Source: Thermoplasmata archaeon
GTDB taxonomy: Archaea > Thermoplasmatota > Thermoplasmata > Halarchaeoplasmatales > Halarchaeoplasmataceae
Length of the DNA stretch: 64,000 nucleotides
NCBI GenBank assembly: GCA_003552585.1
Contig: PUNK01000010.1
Location: 1-64,000, forward strand
Direction: 5' to 3'
Under the pieces are notes generated by a model. That model ran no database searches, was not told the DNA's origin, and saw only the letters and a program-made list of their open reading frames with translations. A program made the translations under genes and the position numbers. Shown one piece after another: positions 53,542-62,849 of the stretch (the stretch's first letter is position 1; each line of letters opens with the position of its first letter).

Positions 53542-55089
53542 ATGAAAATTAAGGAGTTACTCAGTAGGGATAATTCCGATGGTTACCCGATAATCCTAAC
53601 CACAGATAGAACATTGGCCTCAGATTACAATGGTAGTGAATTTATTGGTTTTGGATCGACCTTCCCAAAAATAATTCCAACACCACTTTACACACCTCTC
53701 TTTTCACCTTCAGTATCTCATAATAAAGGAATCCTAAAATTCGCCCATTGTGGTACGAGAAAGATAGAAGCTTCGCTTCTAGAGAACGGTTTTTCAAAAG
53801 ACGATGTCATTGTGGCACATCCTGATCATCTCAGTAGGATGATAGGTCCAGAAACAAAGGTCCTTGGCATTACAACCCATGATCCCTTGGGCATCGGACC
53901 CGCATCTAGCACTTTTAGTTCCCTTGTAGGTGGAGAGCCATATAGTGCAGTATTTTTCAAAAGATTGACCTGTAATCCTCTACTAAGAAGACATGGAGTA
54001 AAAACAGTGGTTGGTGGCCCTGGGACCTGGCAACTCGATGATCCTCGAATTATGAAAAAATACAATATTGATACTATCGTTATTGGTGAAGGGGAGAAGG
54101 TAGCTCCAGAGATTTTTGAGAACATAGCAGAGGGAAAAGAACTTCCCAAAAGAGTAGATGGTGGTGTTGTGGATGTCAAAGATATGCCTATAATTAAAGG
54201 AGCTACCATCAATGGCCTTGTAGAGATAAGTAGGGGATGCGGTAGAGGATGTGACTTTTGTATACCTACATTAAAGAAACTTAGGCATAGGCCTGTCGCT
54301 GACATTTTAGAGGAAGGTAAACTGAATCTGGAGTGGGGGAACCAGAGTATATTACTACATGCAGAGGATGCCCTTCGCTATGGTGCGAAGAAAATCGAAC
54401 CGAAACCAGAGAAATTGATGAAATTGTTGAAGTCCATCGGAAGATACACTAAAAATATAGACTTCAGCCACGCAGCACTAGCCTCTATTGTATCAAAACC
54501 AGAGATGATAAGAGAGATCACCCAATTCCTAAATATAGGGAGTAAAGAAAAGCCTTGGTTCTCCTGCCAAATCGGTATCGAAACAGGTTCTCCTAGATTA
54601 GCCTCAAAACACCTAAGAGGAAAGGCTAAGCCCTTCGATGTTGATAATTGGCCTTCGATAGTGAAAGAAGCTTTTGGCGTAATGAAAGATAACCACTGGG
54701 TCCCGTGTACTACCTTGATAATGGGATTACCAGGAGAGGATGCAGATGACGTTATGAAAACTATGGAACTATTAGATGAGCTTGAGGATCACAAATTTTT
54801 CGTAGTGCCTCTAATGTATGTGCCTCTAGGAGTTTCAAGGAACACTGACTTTTTTTCGATGGAAGATATGCTGGCGGAACACTGGCAGTTACTAGCTAAA
54901 TGCATCGAAAAGGATTTGGATGTGGCTCCGGATTTGATTAAAGAGATGGCGAAGATAAATAACATAAGCAATGTGAGGAAATACAGCTATCTCCTACTCA
55001 AATGGATCATGGAAAACAGGTTGGACACATATATCAAGATTATGAAGGAAGGTATCAATCCTCTTACAGTAAAATATGGTAAAAGATAA
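53542..55089 (+). CDS. Radical SAM protein with B12-binding-like N-terminal domain
   Basis: A 515-residue protein. The N-terminal part (about 1-215) has a Rossmann-like fold resembling a B12-binding domain (GVKTVVGGPGTWQL...VIGEGE). The radical SAM core follows with the cluster motif SRGCGRGCDFC (Cys-x3-Cys-x2-Cys) and IETGSPRLASKHLRGKAKP. The canonical B12 DxHxxG is not seen, so cobalamin binding is doubtful. Such proteins include methylthiotransferases and many of unknown function; the substrate is unknown. A strong GGAGGT lies just upstream of the ATG. A single gene after R2. Confidence 0.8.
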   Translation: MKIKELLSRDNSDGYPIILTTDRTLASDYNGSEFIGFGSTFPKIIPTPLYTPLFSPSVSHNKGILKFAHCGTRKIEASLLENGFSKDDVIVAHPDHLSRMIGPETKVLGITTHDPLGIGPASSTFSSLVGGEPYSAVFFKRLTCNPLLRRHGVKTVVGGPGTWQLDDPRIMKKYNIDTIVIGEGEKVAPEIFENIAEGKELPKRVDGGVVDVKDMPIIKGATINGLVEISRGCGRGCDFCIPTLKKLRHRPVADILEEGKLNLEWGNQSILLHAEDALRYGAKKIEPKPEKLMKLLKSIGRYTKNIDFSHAALASIVSKPEMIREITQFLNIGSKEKPWFSCQIGIETGSPRLASKHLRGKAKPFDVDNWPSIVKEAFGVMKDNHWVPCTTLIMGLPGEDADDVMKTMELLDELEDHKFFVVPLMYVPLGVSRNTDFFSMEDMLAEHWQLLAKCIEKDLDVAPDLIKEMAKINNISNVRKYSYLLLKWIMENRLDTYIKIMKEGINPLTVKYGKR

Positions 55090-55094
55090 TAGGA

Positions 55095-55643
55095 TTATAT
55101 TATGACATCATAATACTTCGTTAAGCAATCTTTATGGATCTCGAAATCCTCTTTACTGTAAAGTACGAATCGAACCAATGATGGCGCTTGGTGTTTTTCT
55201 AAATACTTCGACACCTCATCAAGAGCCACTTTTGCAGCCTCCTCCACAGGATACCCAAAAGCTCCTGTGCTTATTGCGGGGAATGCTATGCTTCTTATTC
55301 CATTTTCAACAGCCAAATTCAAGCTGTTATTATAACAAAGTCTGAGCGTCCTCTCTTCTTGAGGAGTAGAACCATATATCGGACCAACTGTATGTACGAC
55401 ATATTTATTCGGAAGCCGATGTCCAGATGTGATCTTTGCCTCACCGGTCTGACACCCACCTAGTTCTTTACACTCTTCCCACAAACCAGGACCTGCTGCA
55501 CGGTGTATCGCTCCAGCCACACCTCCACCTGGTGCTAGCCTTTTGTTTGCAGCATTTACTACTGCATCGGTGTCCTGATTTACAATATCACCCTGAGTCA
55601 CTTCTAAAAGTGCTTTCCCTATCCTTTTCACAATCTTCGACAT
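55095..55643 (-). CDS. Macro-domain protein (ADP-ribose binding/deacetylase-like)
   Basis: A macro domain of about 182 residues. GDIVNQDTDAVVNAANKRL and the GGGVAGAIHRAAG loop, plus AFPAISTGAFGYP, are the ADP-ribose binding signatures of MacroD-type enzymes that remove ADP-ribose or hydrolyse O-acetyl-ADP-ribose. The frame is open to 55751, overlapping P3, but ATG 55643 is preferred because the family starts there and the upstream part is low-complexity basic sequence. It lies 70 nt downstream of P3 on the same strand. Confidence 0.88.
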   Translation of the reverse strand: MSKIVKRIGKALLEVTQGDIVNQDTDAVVNAANKRLAPGGGVAGAIHRAAGPGLWEECKELGGCQTGEAKITSGHRLPNKYVVHTVGPIYGSTPQEERTLRLCYNNSLNLAVENGIRSIAFPAISTGAFGYPVEEAAKVALDEVSKYLEKHQAPSLVRFVLYSKEDFEIHKDCLTKYYDVII

Positions 55644-55660
55644 GATTATCGCAATAGTAA

Positions 55661-55713
55661 AGGAAAATAAAAAAATAAAAAGGTATTGGGAAAGGGTTTT
55701 GTTTTCCCTGTGT
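55661..55713 (-). terminator. T-rich terminator after P3
   Basis: The transcript after the P3 stop reads CAAAACCCTTTCCC and then CCTTTTTATTTTTTTATTTTCC. The CAAAACCC-C-TTTC signature resembles that after P1 and P2, and the T tracts are typical archaeal stops. They may also serve as the TATA region of the macro-domain gene. Confidence 0.45.
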
Positions 55714-58700
55714 TTAGAAGTCTTCCTCTTCTTCGAAGGGGTCCTCTTCAACCTCGAACTCGTCTTCTCCGAAGTCTTCTTCTATTCGCTCTTCTCCAGC
55801 TTTACTTTTCACAGCGTATATGGCGATTATGATCGCTAATATAGCTAGTATAAGTGCTATGATGCCTATGTTCCAAGCCATGCTGATATCATCGTCCTGT
55901 GCAGCATCTATCTCCTCTTGCTCTTCTATGAATTCGTCTAAGTCTGCCTGTAACGCTGCTAAATCGGATTGTAGAGTAGCTATATCTGTCTCTGCTTCTG
56001 CCATTGCTGCCTCAAGATTGGAAATGTCTTCCTCGGCAGCTTCTAGGTCAATTTCTATACCTTCTATGTCTGCCTGCATATCTTCCAATAGTTCGTTCAT
56101 ATCGGCTATTTCGTCCCGGATCTCAGTGATATCATCTTCGACGGCGGCAATGTCGGACTGTAAAGTGTTGACTTGACCCTGTAGATCACCTACCGCAGAA
56201 TCTAGGGCATCGATGTCTTCTTGAATCACTCCAATTGTAGTGTGGATATCTTCTATTTCCGACCATAGATCATTCACATGTTCCCACAGTTCTTGTAGTT
56301 CAGGTAGGTAAAGAGCATATACTGTCGTTTCTGCATTGTTCCCAGCCTCGTCCTCTGCAACTATTCGGAAGGTGTTGAGTCCATCGAGTAAAATTGTCTC
56401 ATATGAGAAGTGACCTTCTTCGTCAACTTCTACCTCTTCTTCATTGATCCATACCTGCACATCTGGCTCAGTCGTTCCTTCTATTGTGAAATCTTCGTCG
56501 TAAGTCAATTCTTCAACACCATTCGTTGGTGTTGTTATATCTAACAATGGTGGGCTGTTGTCCACTTCGAAATTCACGTTTATGGTGTCGTAGTTTCCTT
56601 CGGTGTCCTCAACATAGACCTCGTAGCTGTGCATGCCTTCGCTAAGTACGAAAGGTATCTCAAGCCATGCATATCCACCATCTATCTCAGCCTCTTGTAC
56701 ATCGAACCAGTCTTCCAATATAGATATTTCAACGTATTCAAATTCGTCCACAGGATGGTCCTCATCCAGCTCAGCAGATATCACTAGAGAATCACCTTGG
56801 ACGATATCTCCTTCATCCGGATAGAGATGCACTGCAGGCGGTATCATGTTTGGCGTAAAGGTAAGTATGTCGCCGGTTTCCTCTGAATCGCCTTCCCATT
56901 CGATCACTGCTTTGAATTCGTACGGTGTATCTGGTTCCAAATCATCGAGTGTCTCTTCAAATGATCCCGTTTCATTCATCGGTTGTGGCTCAGTTTCGTC
57001 CCATTCTGTTTCTCCTTCGATCCTATATCGGAAATATGCATCAACGGTTTCATTAGGTAGACCTAGTACCTCTCCATGCAAGGTAGCTTTATCTTCGGTA
57101 ATTACCAATGCATCATTTGTTCTTACATTCACTACTTTCAATTCACCTGAGAACTCTTGGTAAGGCTCATGACCTGAAATCCGGTGACTCTGTACAGCTA
57201 TCATGTAAGTTCCTGCTTCCAATGCATCCTGTGAAACGAAGGCAACATAGTCACCTTCATCTATATCGGTGGATTCGATCGTTTCTAATGTGTTGACACC
57301 GTACCTTCCAGGCATCATCATGCTGAATGGGTCCTCGGGCATACCTAGTCCCAACATATCATGATATGCTTCTCCTAAAAGGAAAGCAGACATGTCACTT
57401 CTTTCGTCATCAAAGTCCAATGTTAGTTTGACCTCGTGTTCTGTATCCTGCTCTAAGTGGAACGTATAGAATCTCCAGTCACCGGTGAGTCCGCCTCCCC
57501 AGCTGCCATACAATCTATCGTTCCTGTATATGCCAAAGTCTTCATCTGCATCTCCATCTCCAGATGCAAAATATAGTGGTTCCGATAGATCAGTGTATTC
57601 CCCTACAGTAATTGTTATAGGTACAGGCATTGTTCTATCATTGGTTGAGTCATCTATCATCAGTTTGCCACCATAGATTCCTTTTGGTGTATCTTCAGGC
57701 ACCTCTGCAGTCATCTCGTATTCTAACGTTTCTCCTGCACCTACTGTTCCTGATGGTTGATCAATGTCAATCCAATCCCATTCAACCATGTTGTATTGCT
57801 CTATGTTTAGTGTGAACTCAAATGGAGTGACCCAAGGATCTCCAACTCCGTAAAGATCGTTATTCATCTGAACTATTATACCATCATCAGCTCTTTCCAA
57901 AGCATCATGGATAGTAAAGTAATCACTTGTGGGAACTTCAAAGTCGAACAATTCTAAGATCCTTACATTCGCTTCTGTGAAACCGATCCTTGTCCTCTCT
58001 TCGAAACCATCGAATGATCCGTTCTCGTTTACATCTTTCCAATTGTAAAATTCAGCCAAGCTGTAATCATACATCTCTTGATTCTCGTAAGGCGTGTGAG
58101 TTCCAAATCTGAACAGATCCGCGTGTGGATCATCTAACTCGGCTATCGGCTCTTCACTCAAGTCCCAGTTATCATTTGTTTCGTTGTATATCAACTCATA
58201 AACCCCTGTTTCATTGATCGCTAGTAAAGGTACCCTTCCAGAAGGACCGCTATCGAGTGTAATTTGAGTCGAACCCACGAGTTCTTCTCTGTATACAGTC
58301 ATATCATAATCTACTGCATCTTCATCGTTCCAATTATGTAAGGTTAATTCATCGGTGAATGATTCCCCAGGCTCCATGATATTCACATGGTGCTCTATAT
58401 GTTCTCCCATATCTGGATTCGTGCCAGGTCTCCATTGGAATTCCTCGGAATAAAGACCGGTTCCCTGTGCCAATAGGACCGAATTCAATGCATTTGCATC
58501 TCCTGGCCCCTGTAGGAATGGTGTGTTTTCCATGTCATTGGCACCCTGCATGATCAGATTCTTCAGTGTTTCTGCAGTGGGTGCTTCACCGTGCGCCTCT
58601 ACATAGGCTTGATAGACAAGAGCAGCTATACCTGCTGCGTTCGGTGCGGACAAACTCGTTCCAGACCAAAGAGTCCATGAGTTATTACCCTGGAAGTAGC

Positions 58701-60585
58701 CCTGTTCTGCCTTTTGGTTAACAGGATCTGCGCCATATCCGAATTGACCATTGGTCATTATGTCCGGTCCATGGGAGCCTATAGAATGTGGGCCAGTGCT
58801 AGTCATCCCAGTTACTTCACCGTACCAGGCGTTGGGACCCCCATCAAACATATTCCACGGATCGATCCTATATACTTGATTGCTGGACGCGCCTACCGAA
58901 AGAACTCCTTCTGCTCCGGAAGGTGCGCTCACGGTACCGAATCCGCTTCCTTCATTGCCTTGTGAATTTATGAATAGTGTATTCTGGGTGTGCTGTGTGC
59001 CAACGTAATCGAACATCCTTTCATAGAAGTTGAAACCACCGTGGTTTTCATCTATTGTCCTTCCAAAACTGCTTGATGCTATCGCAGCAGTATCTGAAGT
59101 TATATCTACATCACCAGTATAACCCTCAGTAGTAAAGAATATAGATGCATAAGTGACAGGAACCGCCCATTCAAATACACCTAAAGGATTATCAGCAGGC
59201 AGATAATCAAAGAATCTACCCATGGGTATTATGGTAGCATTCGGAGACAATCCCCTTGGAAGACCGCTCCCACCTTCTGGATCTGGTGGATAAGGGGTGG
59301 TCACATTTTCTTCCACTATCATATCTTGTGGTACACCTGTAACAGCCTGTCCAACAACTGCAGAAGCAGTCCATGTTCCATGGGCACCATAAGCCCCGAA
59401 GTCATTGAAATCACCCATGAGAGCGATCATGTCACCGGATTCTGGAGTTGTGTAGAATTCATCCTGACCTGTTATCAACTCCCAACCATCCATGCCGAAC
59501 ATCGCCTCGATGGTCCCCGGTTCATATCCGAGATACAGATCAATTAGAGTGTTCAAAGTTCCTCTAAGTTGTTCTGCATATGGTATAGGCATAGGCTCTC
59601 CGTCGTACTCTCTAGCTACAAAGTATACCATACCTCCCGAGATATCAGCTATACCGTCGCCCGTAATGTCTCTAGTGATGACCTCAGATTCAGGGTCGTC
59701 ACCATCAATATATGCCGCTTTCTCGTCAGCAAAACTTCTATCATTTGTGAGGTCGACGTATACGTGTGCCCAATGACCCTCATCGTCCTGCGTGAGTAAA
59801 ACTGCTGGTCTTTCACCATAATACCAAGTGAGTTTATCATCCGGGTGAAGCCCGAATCTCACTGCGTCACCTTCTTCAACACCATCGGGCATCTCATATG
59901 TCCGATCAACTTCTTTCAGGGTGAAGTTGGCCCATATAGTATCGTTTTCCTCGAAGGTGGTCGTTTCGTAACTGGTATTCACATACCAGCTATTATCTTC
60001 AAATCCAGGCACCAGTTCGTAGTCCTGACTGATCTCACCGTCGTATGCATAATCTACCATGGAAACCGGGTCGAAGGCTATCGGATATCCATCGTACATC
60101 TCCATCTCTGGATCCATGGTATCCGGATCGTACTCGAACACCGCATGTGTCCCTATAAGATCGGGGTGGGCCATGTCAAACCCAGTGTCCATCAAAGAAA
60201 CAACGACGTCATCACCGAATATACCCATGTCGTGTACCGCTTCGACGCTGTGCTGGTCTATGGTGTGTGGATCTGTCATGAGTTCATTCGAACTCGATAG
60301 TGTTTCACCCGTTAAATCTGAGCCAGACAGTATCTGTGTCAACTCAGGATCCAGCACGTCCGGTCTATCGAAAAGGTAAGGAAAATCCTCAGGGGTATAT
60401 TCCCTTTCACCGAACAGATCAGTCGGGTCAAAATCGATCTCTTTCTCGGCCTCTACATCATCAATATTCCCTAGGGTGTCTGTCCTCTCTGCCGTAACGA
60501 GAGAAAACCCCGCAGCAAATACCGAGACTACCAGTAGAAAGGCCACTGTTACACTCAATATCTTTTTCATGCTTTTTTTAGTCAT
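55714..60585 (-). CDS. P3: stalked surface subtilisin (pyrolysin-like layout)
   Basis: A 1,623-residue serine protease: signal peptide (about 1-32), short propeptide, S8 domain with Asp133 (LMDTGFD), His402 (AHGTW), oxyanion Asn in SQGNE and Ser644 (SGTSLSAP). The roughly 270-residue insertion between Asp and His recalls pyrolysin-type enzymes and differs from P1/P2. Then beta sandwiches (about 720-1060), a PPC-like domain, an FN3 domain, two Ig-like domains, a coiled coil about 1427-1560, TM 1568-1590 and an acidic tail. The last part is closely alike to P1, so the anchor is shared while the catalytic unit is not. The ATG is supported by GGAGGT 5 nt upstream. Two dyads upstream suggest control; no TPR regulator is adjacent. 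Downstream is the macro-domain gene. Confidence 0.9.
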   Translation of the reverse strand: MTKKSMKKILSVTVAFLLVVSVFAAGFSLVTAERTDTLGNIDDVEAEKEIDFDPTDLFGEREYTPEDFPYLFDRPDVLDPELTQILSGSDLTGETLSSSNELMTDPHTIDQHSVEAVHDMGIFGDDVVVSLMDTGFDMAHPDLIGTHAVFEYDPDTMDPEMEMYDGYPIAFDPVSMVDYAYDGEISQDYELVPGFEDNSWYVNTSYETTTFEENDTIWANFTLKEVDRTYEMPDGVEEGDAVRFGLHPDDKLTWYYGERPAVLLTQDDEGHWAHVYVDLTNDRSFADEKAAYIDGDDPESEVITRDITGDGIADISGGMVYFVAREYDGEPMPIPYAEQLRGTLNTLIDLYLGYEPGTIEAMFGMDGWELITGQDEFYTTPESGDMIALMGDFNDFGAYGAHGTWTASAVVGQAVTGVPQDMIVEENVTTPYPPDPEGGSGLPRGLSPNATIIPMGRFFDYLPADNPLGVFEWAVPVTYASIFFTTEGYTGDVDITSDTAAIASSSFGRTIDENHGGFNFYERMFDYVGTQHTQNTLFINSQGNEGSGFGTVSAPSGAEGVLSVGASSNQVYRIDPWNMFDGGPNAWYGEVTGMTSTGPHSIGSHGPDIMTNGQFGYGADPVNQKAEQGYFQGNNSWTLWSGTSLSAPNAAGIAALVYQAYVEAHGEAPTAETLKNLIMQGANDMENTPFLQGPGDANALNSVLLAQGTGLYSEEFQWRPGTNPDMGEHIEHHVNIMEPGESFTDELTLHNWNDEDAVDYDMTVYREELVGSTQITLDSGPSGRVPLLAINETGVYELIYNETNDNWDLSEEPIAELDDPHADLFRFGTHTPYENQEMYDYSLAEFYNWKDVNENGSFDGFEERTRIGFTEANVRILELFDFEVPTSDYFTIHDALERADDGIIVQMNNDLYGVGDPWVTPFEFTLNIEQYNMVEWDWIDIDQPSGTVGAGETLEYEMTAEVPEDTPKGIYGGKLMIDDSTNDRTMPVPITITVGEYTDLSEPLYFASGDGDADEDFGIYRNDRLYGSWGGGLTGDWRFYTFHLEQDTEHEVKLTLDFDDERSDMSAFLLGEAYHDMLGLGMPEDPFSMMMPGRYGVNTLETIESTDIDEGDYVAFVSQDALEAGTYMIAVQSHRISGHEPYQEFSGELKVVNVRTNDALVITEDKATLHGEVLGLPNETVDAYFRYRIEGETEWDETEPQPMNETGSFEETLDDLEPDTPYEFKAVIEWEGDSEETGDILTFTPNMIPPAVHLYPDEGDIVQGDSLVISAELDEDHPVDEFEYVEISILEDWFDVQEAEIDGGYAWLEIPFVLSEGMHSYEVYVEDTEGNYDTINVNFEVDNSPPLLDITTPTNGVEELTYDEDFTIEGTTEPDVQVWINEEEVEVDEEGHFSYETILLDGLNTFRIVAEDEAGNNAETTVYALYLPELQELWEHVNDLWSEIEDIHTTIGVIQEDIDALDSAVGDLQGQVNTLQSDIAAVEDDITEIRDEIADMNELLEDMQADIEGIEIDLEAAEEDISNLEAAMAEAETDIATLQSDLAALQADLDEFIEEQEEIDAAQDDDISMAWNIGIIALILAILAIIIAIYAVKSKAGEERIEEDFGEDEFEVEEDPFEEEEDF

Positions 60586-60603
60586 CTAATACCTCCATCT
60601 ATC

Positions 60604-60629
60604 GGATCAATCCCTTTAGGGATTGGTCC
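60604..60629 (-). promoter_or_regulatory. Hairpin in P3 leader
   Basis: GGATCAATCCC-TTTA-GGGATTGGTCC, ten of eleven arm positions matching, just upstream of the P3 ribosome binding site. In the mRNA it would form a stable stem ending about 19 nt before the ATG. It could modulate translation or be a protein site. Confidence 0.45.
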
Positions 60630-60654
60630 TTCTCACGGATTAATGTGGTAAAAG

Positions 60655-60674
60655 GTAGTATCGAGTCATACTAC
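60655..60674. promoter_or_regulatory. Candidate P3 operator
   Basis: Perfect dyad GTAGTAT-CGAGTC-ATACTAC (20 bp), immediately downstream (in P3 direction) of an AATATTA TATA-like element. A dimer bound here would sit between TATA box and transcription start and repress P3. Confidence 0.45.
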
Positions 60675-60729
60675 TTAATATTTTTGAATTTTTCTTTTTC
60701 ACTAGAAGTATAAAGCCAATGGCCGTTCA

Positions 60730-60960
60730 CTATTCAAAAACTTCCAATATCTCTTCTCCGTTCTTCTCCATTATCTTTTTTATTTCTCCCTCTGCTTCTT
60801 CGAGCTTTTTCGAACAGTAGTCTATCAGTTCCATCCCCCTTTCATAAAGTTGTATCGTTTCTTCGAGTGAAACGCGGTTCCTCTCCAACTTATCGTTAAT
60901 CTCTTCTAATTCTTGTAATGATTCCTCAAATGTCATTTCTTCTATCCTTTTCTTTTCCAT
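60730..60960 (-). CDS. xseB: Exonuclease VII small subunit
   Basis: A 76-residue helical protein. The TFEESLQELEEINDKLERN segment and SLEETIQLYERGMEL match XseB. Several small subunits coat the large subunit to form the single-strand exonuclease. Its ATG overlaps the xseA stop by one base (TAATG). Confidence 0.9.
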   Translation of the reverse strand: MEKKRIEEMTFEESLQELEEINDKLERNRVSLEETIQLYERGMELIDYCSKKLEEAEGEIKKIMEKNGEEILEVFE

Positions 60961-62186
60961 TATTTCACCTCTTTTATTTTAGCTTTAAACTCACCATCCT
61001 TCATCCTGACTCGAACCAAATCTCCCGATTTGATGTCTTCTACACTTACGATAACTCCGTCGTCTTTATCCAACACTATGGAATAACCTCGTTCCATTAT
61101 CGAATCAGGTCCAAGAGCCCGTAAGCGCTTCTTTTGATTTTCAAAACTGTTGTTAAAGTCATCTAACAAGCTCCTAACATTTTTGTGCAACCGTGATTGT
61201 TCGTAATCTAGCTGCTGTACCAGATCCTCGAGGAATATTTCTGGCCATCGAAAGGCAGGACATTCTACAACCCTCTCTAATCGAGAGCGAAGTTCTATCA
61301 CTAGCCTCTGAAGAGAACTTAAGGCCCTCCTCTTTTCAACTTTCAACCGTTCCAGTAGTTCCGATTTGTCAGGCACCACCATCTCACCGGCTGCCGTTGG
61401 GGTGGGTGCTCGCATATCAGCCACAAAATCCGATATGAGAAAATCTGTCTCATGTCCCACCGCTGAGACTATCGGTGTTTCAGCCTCGAACATCGCCCGG
61501 GCGACCTCTTCCTCGTTAAAATTCCAAAGGTCTTCGATGGATCCCCCGCCTCTACTCACTATGATCACATCCGCATCTGAACAGTCGAGAACTTTTATAG
61601 CCTGCACTATCTCTTTTGCCGCTCCTTCGCCCTGTACCAAGGTAGGGGCTATCAACACATCCATGTTCGGAAACCTGCTTTTGATAGTGGTGAGTATGTC
61701 CCTAAGTGCAGCGCCATCTATAGAAGTCGCAACTCCGACCTTTCTAGGGATCAGTGGTATCGGTTTCTTGTATTGGTCAGAAAATAAACCTTCTTCTTTT
61801 AGTTTCTTTTTCAGCTGTTCATAGGCAAGATATAGTTTACCGATGCCTTTTGGGATCATTTCTCGTACAACAAGTTGATACTGCCCTCTTGAGGAATAGA
61901 TGCCCATATTGCCCCTGCACATCACTTCCATCCCTTCCTCCGGTTCAAATTCTAGGTGCATGTTCGCACCCTGAAACATCACACAGGATAGTTCACTGTG
62001 TTCGTCTTTCAAAGAAAAGTACATGTGCATGCTTTGGTACTGCCTGAACCCTGTTATCTCCCCACGCACCCAGATATCGTTCAAAATGGGATCCTTTTTC
62101 AGCAGGGAGTCCACATACTGGTTTACCTGGGTAACGGTATATATGTCCCGGTCCTGAAGTTTTTCCTCGAGCACTTTCGTCTTCAT
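60960..62186 (-). CDS. xseA: Exonuclease VII large subunit
   Basis: A 408-residue nuclease that cuts single-stranded DNA from both ends to oligonucleotides. An N-terminal OB fold (TQVNQYVDSLLKKDPILNDIWVRGEITG, given here in family terms), a central catalytic domain with GVATSIDGAALRDI, SRGGGSIEDLW and SAVGHETD, and C-terminal coiled coils are present. Length is near the bacterial enzyme. ExoVII is mainly bacterial and patchy in archaea, so an old transfer is likely. Operon with xseB. Confidence 0.93.
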   Translation of the reverse strand: MKTKVLEEKLQDRDIYTVTQVNQYVDSLLKKDPILNDIWVRGEITGFRQYQSMHMYFSLKDEHSELSCVMFQGANMHLEFEPEEGMEVMCRGNMGIYSSRGQYQLVVREMIPKGIGKLYLAYEQLKKKLKEEGLFSDQYKKPIPLIPRKVGVATSIDGAALRDILTTIKSRFPNMDVLIAPTLVQGEGAAKEIVQAIKVLDCSDADVIIVSRGGGSIEDLWNFNEEEVARAMFEAETPIVSAVGHETDFLISDFVADMRAPTPTAAGEMVVPDKSELLERLKVEKRRALSSLQRLVIELRSRLERVVECPAFRWPEIFLEDLVQQLDYEQSRLHKNVRSLLDDFNNSFENQKKRLRALGPDSIMERGYSIVLDKDDGVIVSVEDIKSGDLVRVRMKDGEFKAKIKEVK

Positions 62187-62293
62187 CCTCTATTTTGTTA
62201 TAAGAAGGGAGGTATATAAGAATACAGTGAGGAGGGGGCAATAACTTGCGAAAGTATGAAAAGAGATATACAACTATACACTCATGATACATC

Positions 62294-62818
62294 ATGCCGT
62301 GCACGACTGCCCTAACAGGTACACCTGGTGTGGGAAAAACGACCGTGGGTGATTTACTAAAAAGGGAAGGTTATCGAGTACTGGACCTCAACAAATTCAT
62401 ATCGGAAAAGGGTCTGAGAGATAGTAAAGACTCCAACAGAAATACCTACGAAGTCGATGTGAATAAGCTTTCCAAGGAATATAAATCAATAGCCTCTCAT
62501 TATGACATCATTGAAGGACATTTTTCCTATCTCCTTGACTTAGATAATGCCATAGTTCTGAGATGTAGACCAGATATTCTCCGTCAAAGGATGATATCAA
62601 AAAAATGGAAAGAAAAAAAGGTGGAAGAGAACATCCAATCTGAAATACTTGACGTCATACTCATCGAAGCTCTGAACCATTGCGATGACGTGTTCGAGAT
62701 AGACACTACTGATCTTAAACCTCAACAAGTTTGTGAAGAAGTTAAACGGGTTTTGAACAGAGAAAGGCTCTGGAAATATCGCCCGGGGAACATAGATTGG
62801 ACAAATCATCTAGATTAA
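62294..62818 (+). CDS. AK6/Fap7-type adenylate kinase
   Basis: A 174-residue P-loop kinase. Walker A GTPGVGKTTV and the VLRCRPDILRQRM lid/LID-base region match the archaeal putative adenylate kinase group related to eukaryotic AK6/Fap7, which acts both as an NMP kinase and in small-subunit maturation with uS11. Leaderless start: a GATATA box (62265-62270) is centred 26 nt before the ATG. It is 31 nt ahead of the CDP-alcohol transferase gene. Confidence 0.88.
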   Translation: MPCTTALTGTPGVGKTTVGDLLKREGYRVLDLNKFISEKGLRDSKDSNRNTYEVDVNKLSKEYKSIASHYDIIEGHFSYLLDLDNAIVLRCRPDILRQRMISKKWKEKKVEENIQSEILDVILIEALNHCDDVFEIDTTDLKPQQVCEEVKRVLNRERLWKYRPGNIDWTNHLD

Positions 62819-62849
62819 GATCGACGGATAAAACAGATATAAGGGGAAT

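Noticed and set aside
55644-55751. N-terminal extension of the macro-domain protein with a possible membrane helix
   Set aside because: It runs into the P3 coding region and through T-rich terminator sequence; the macro fold starts at ATG 55643.
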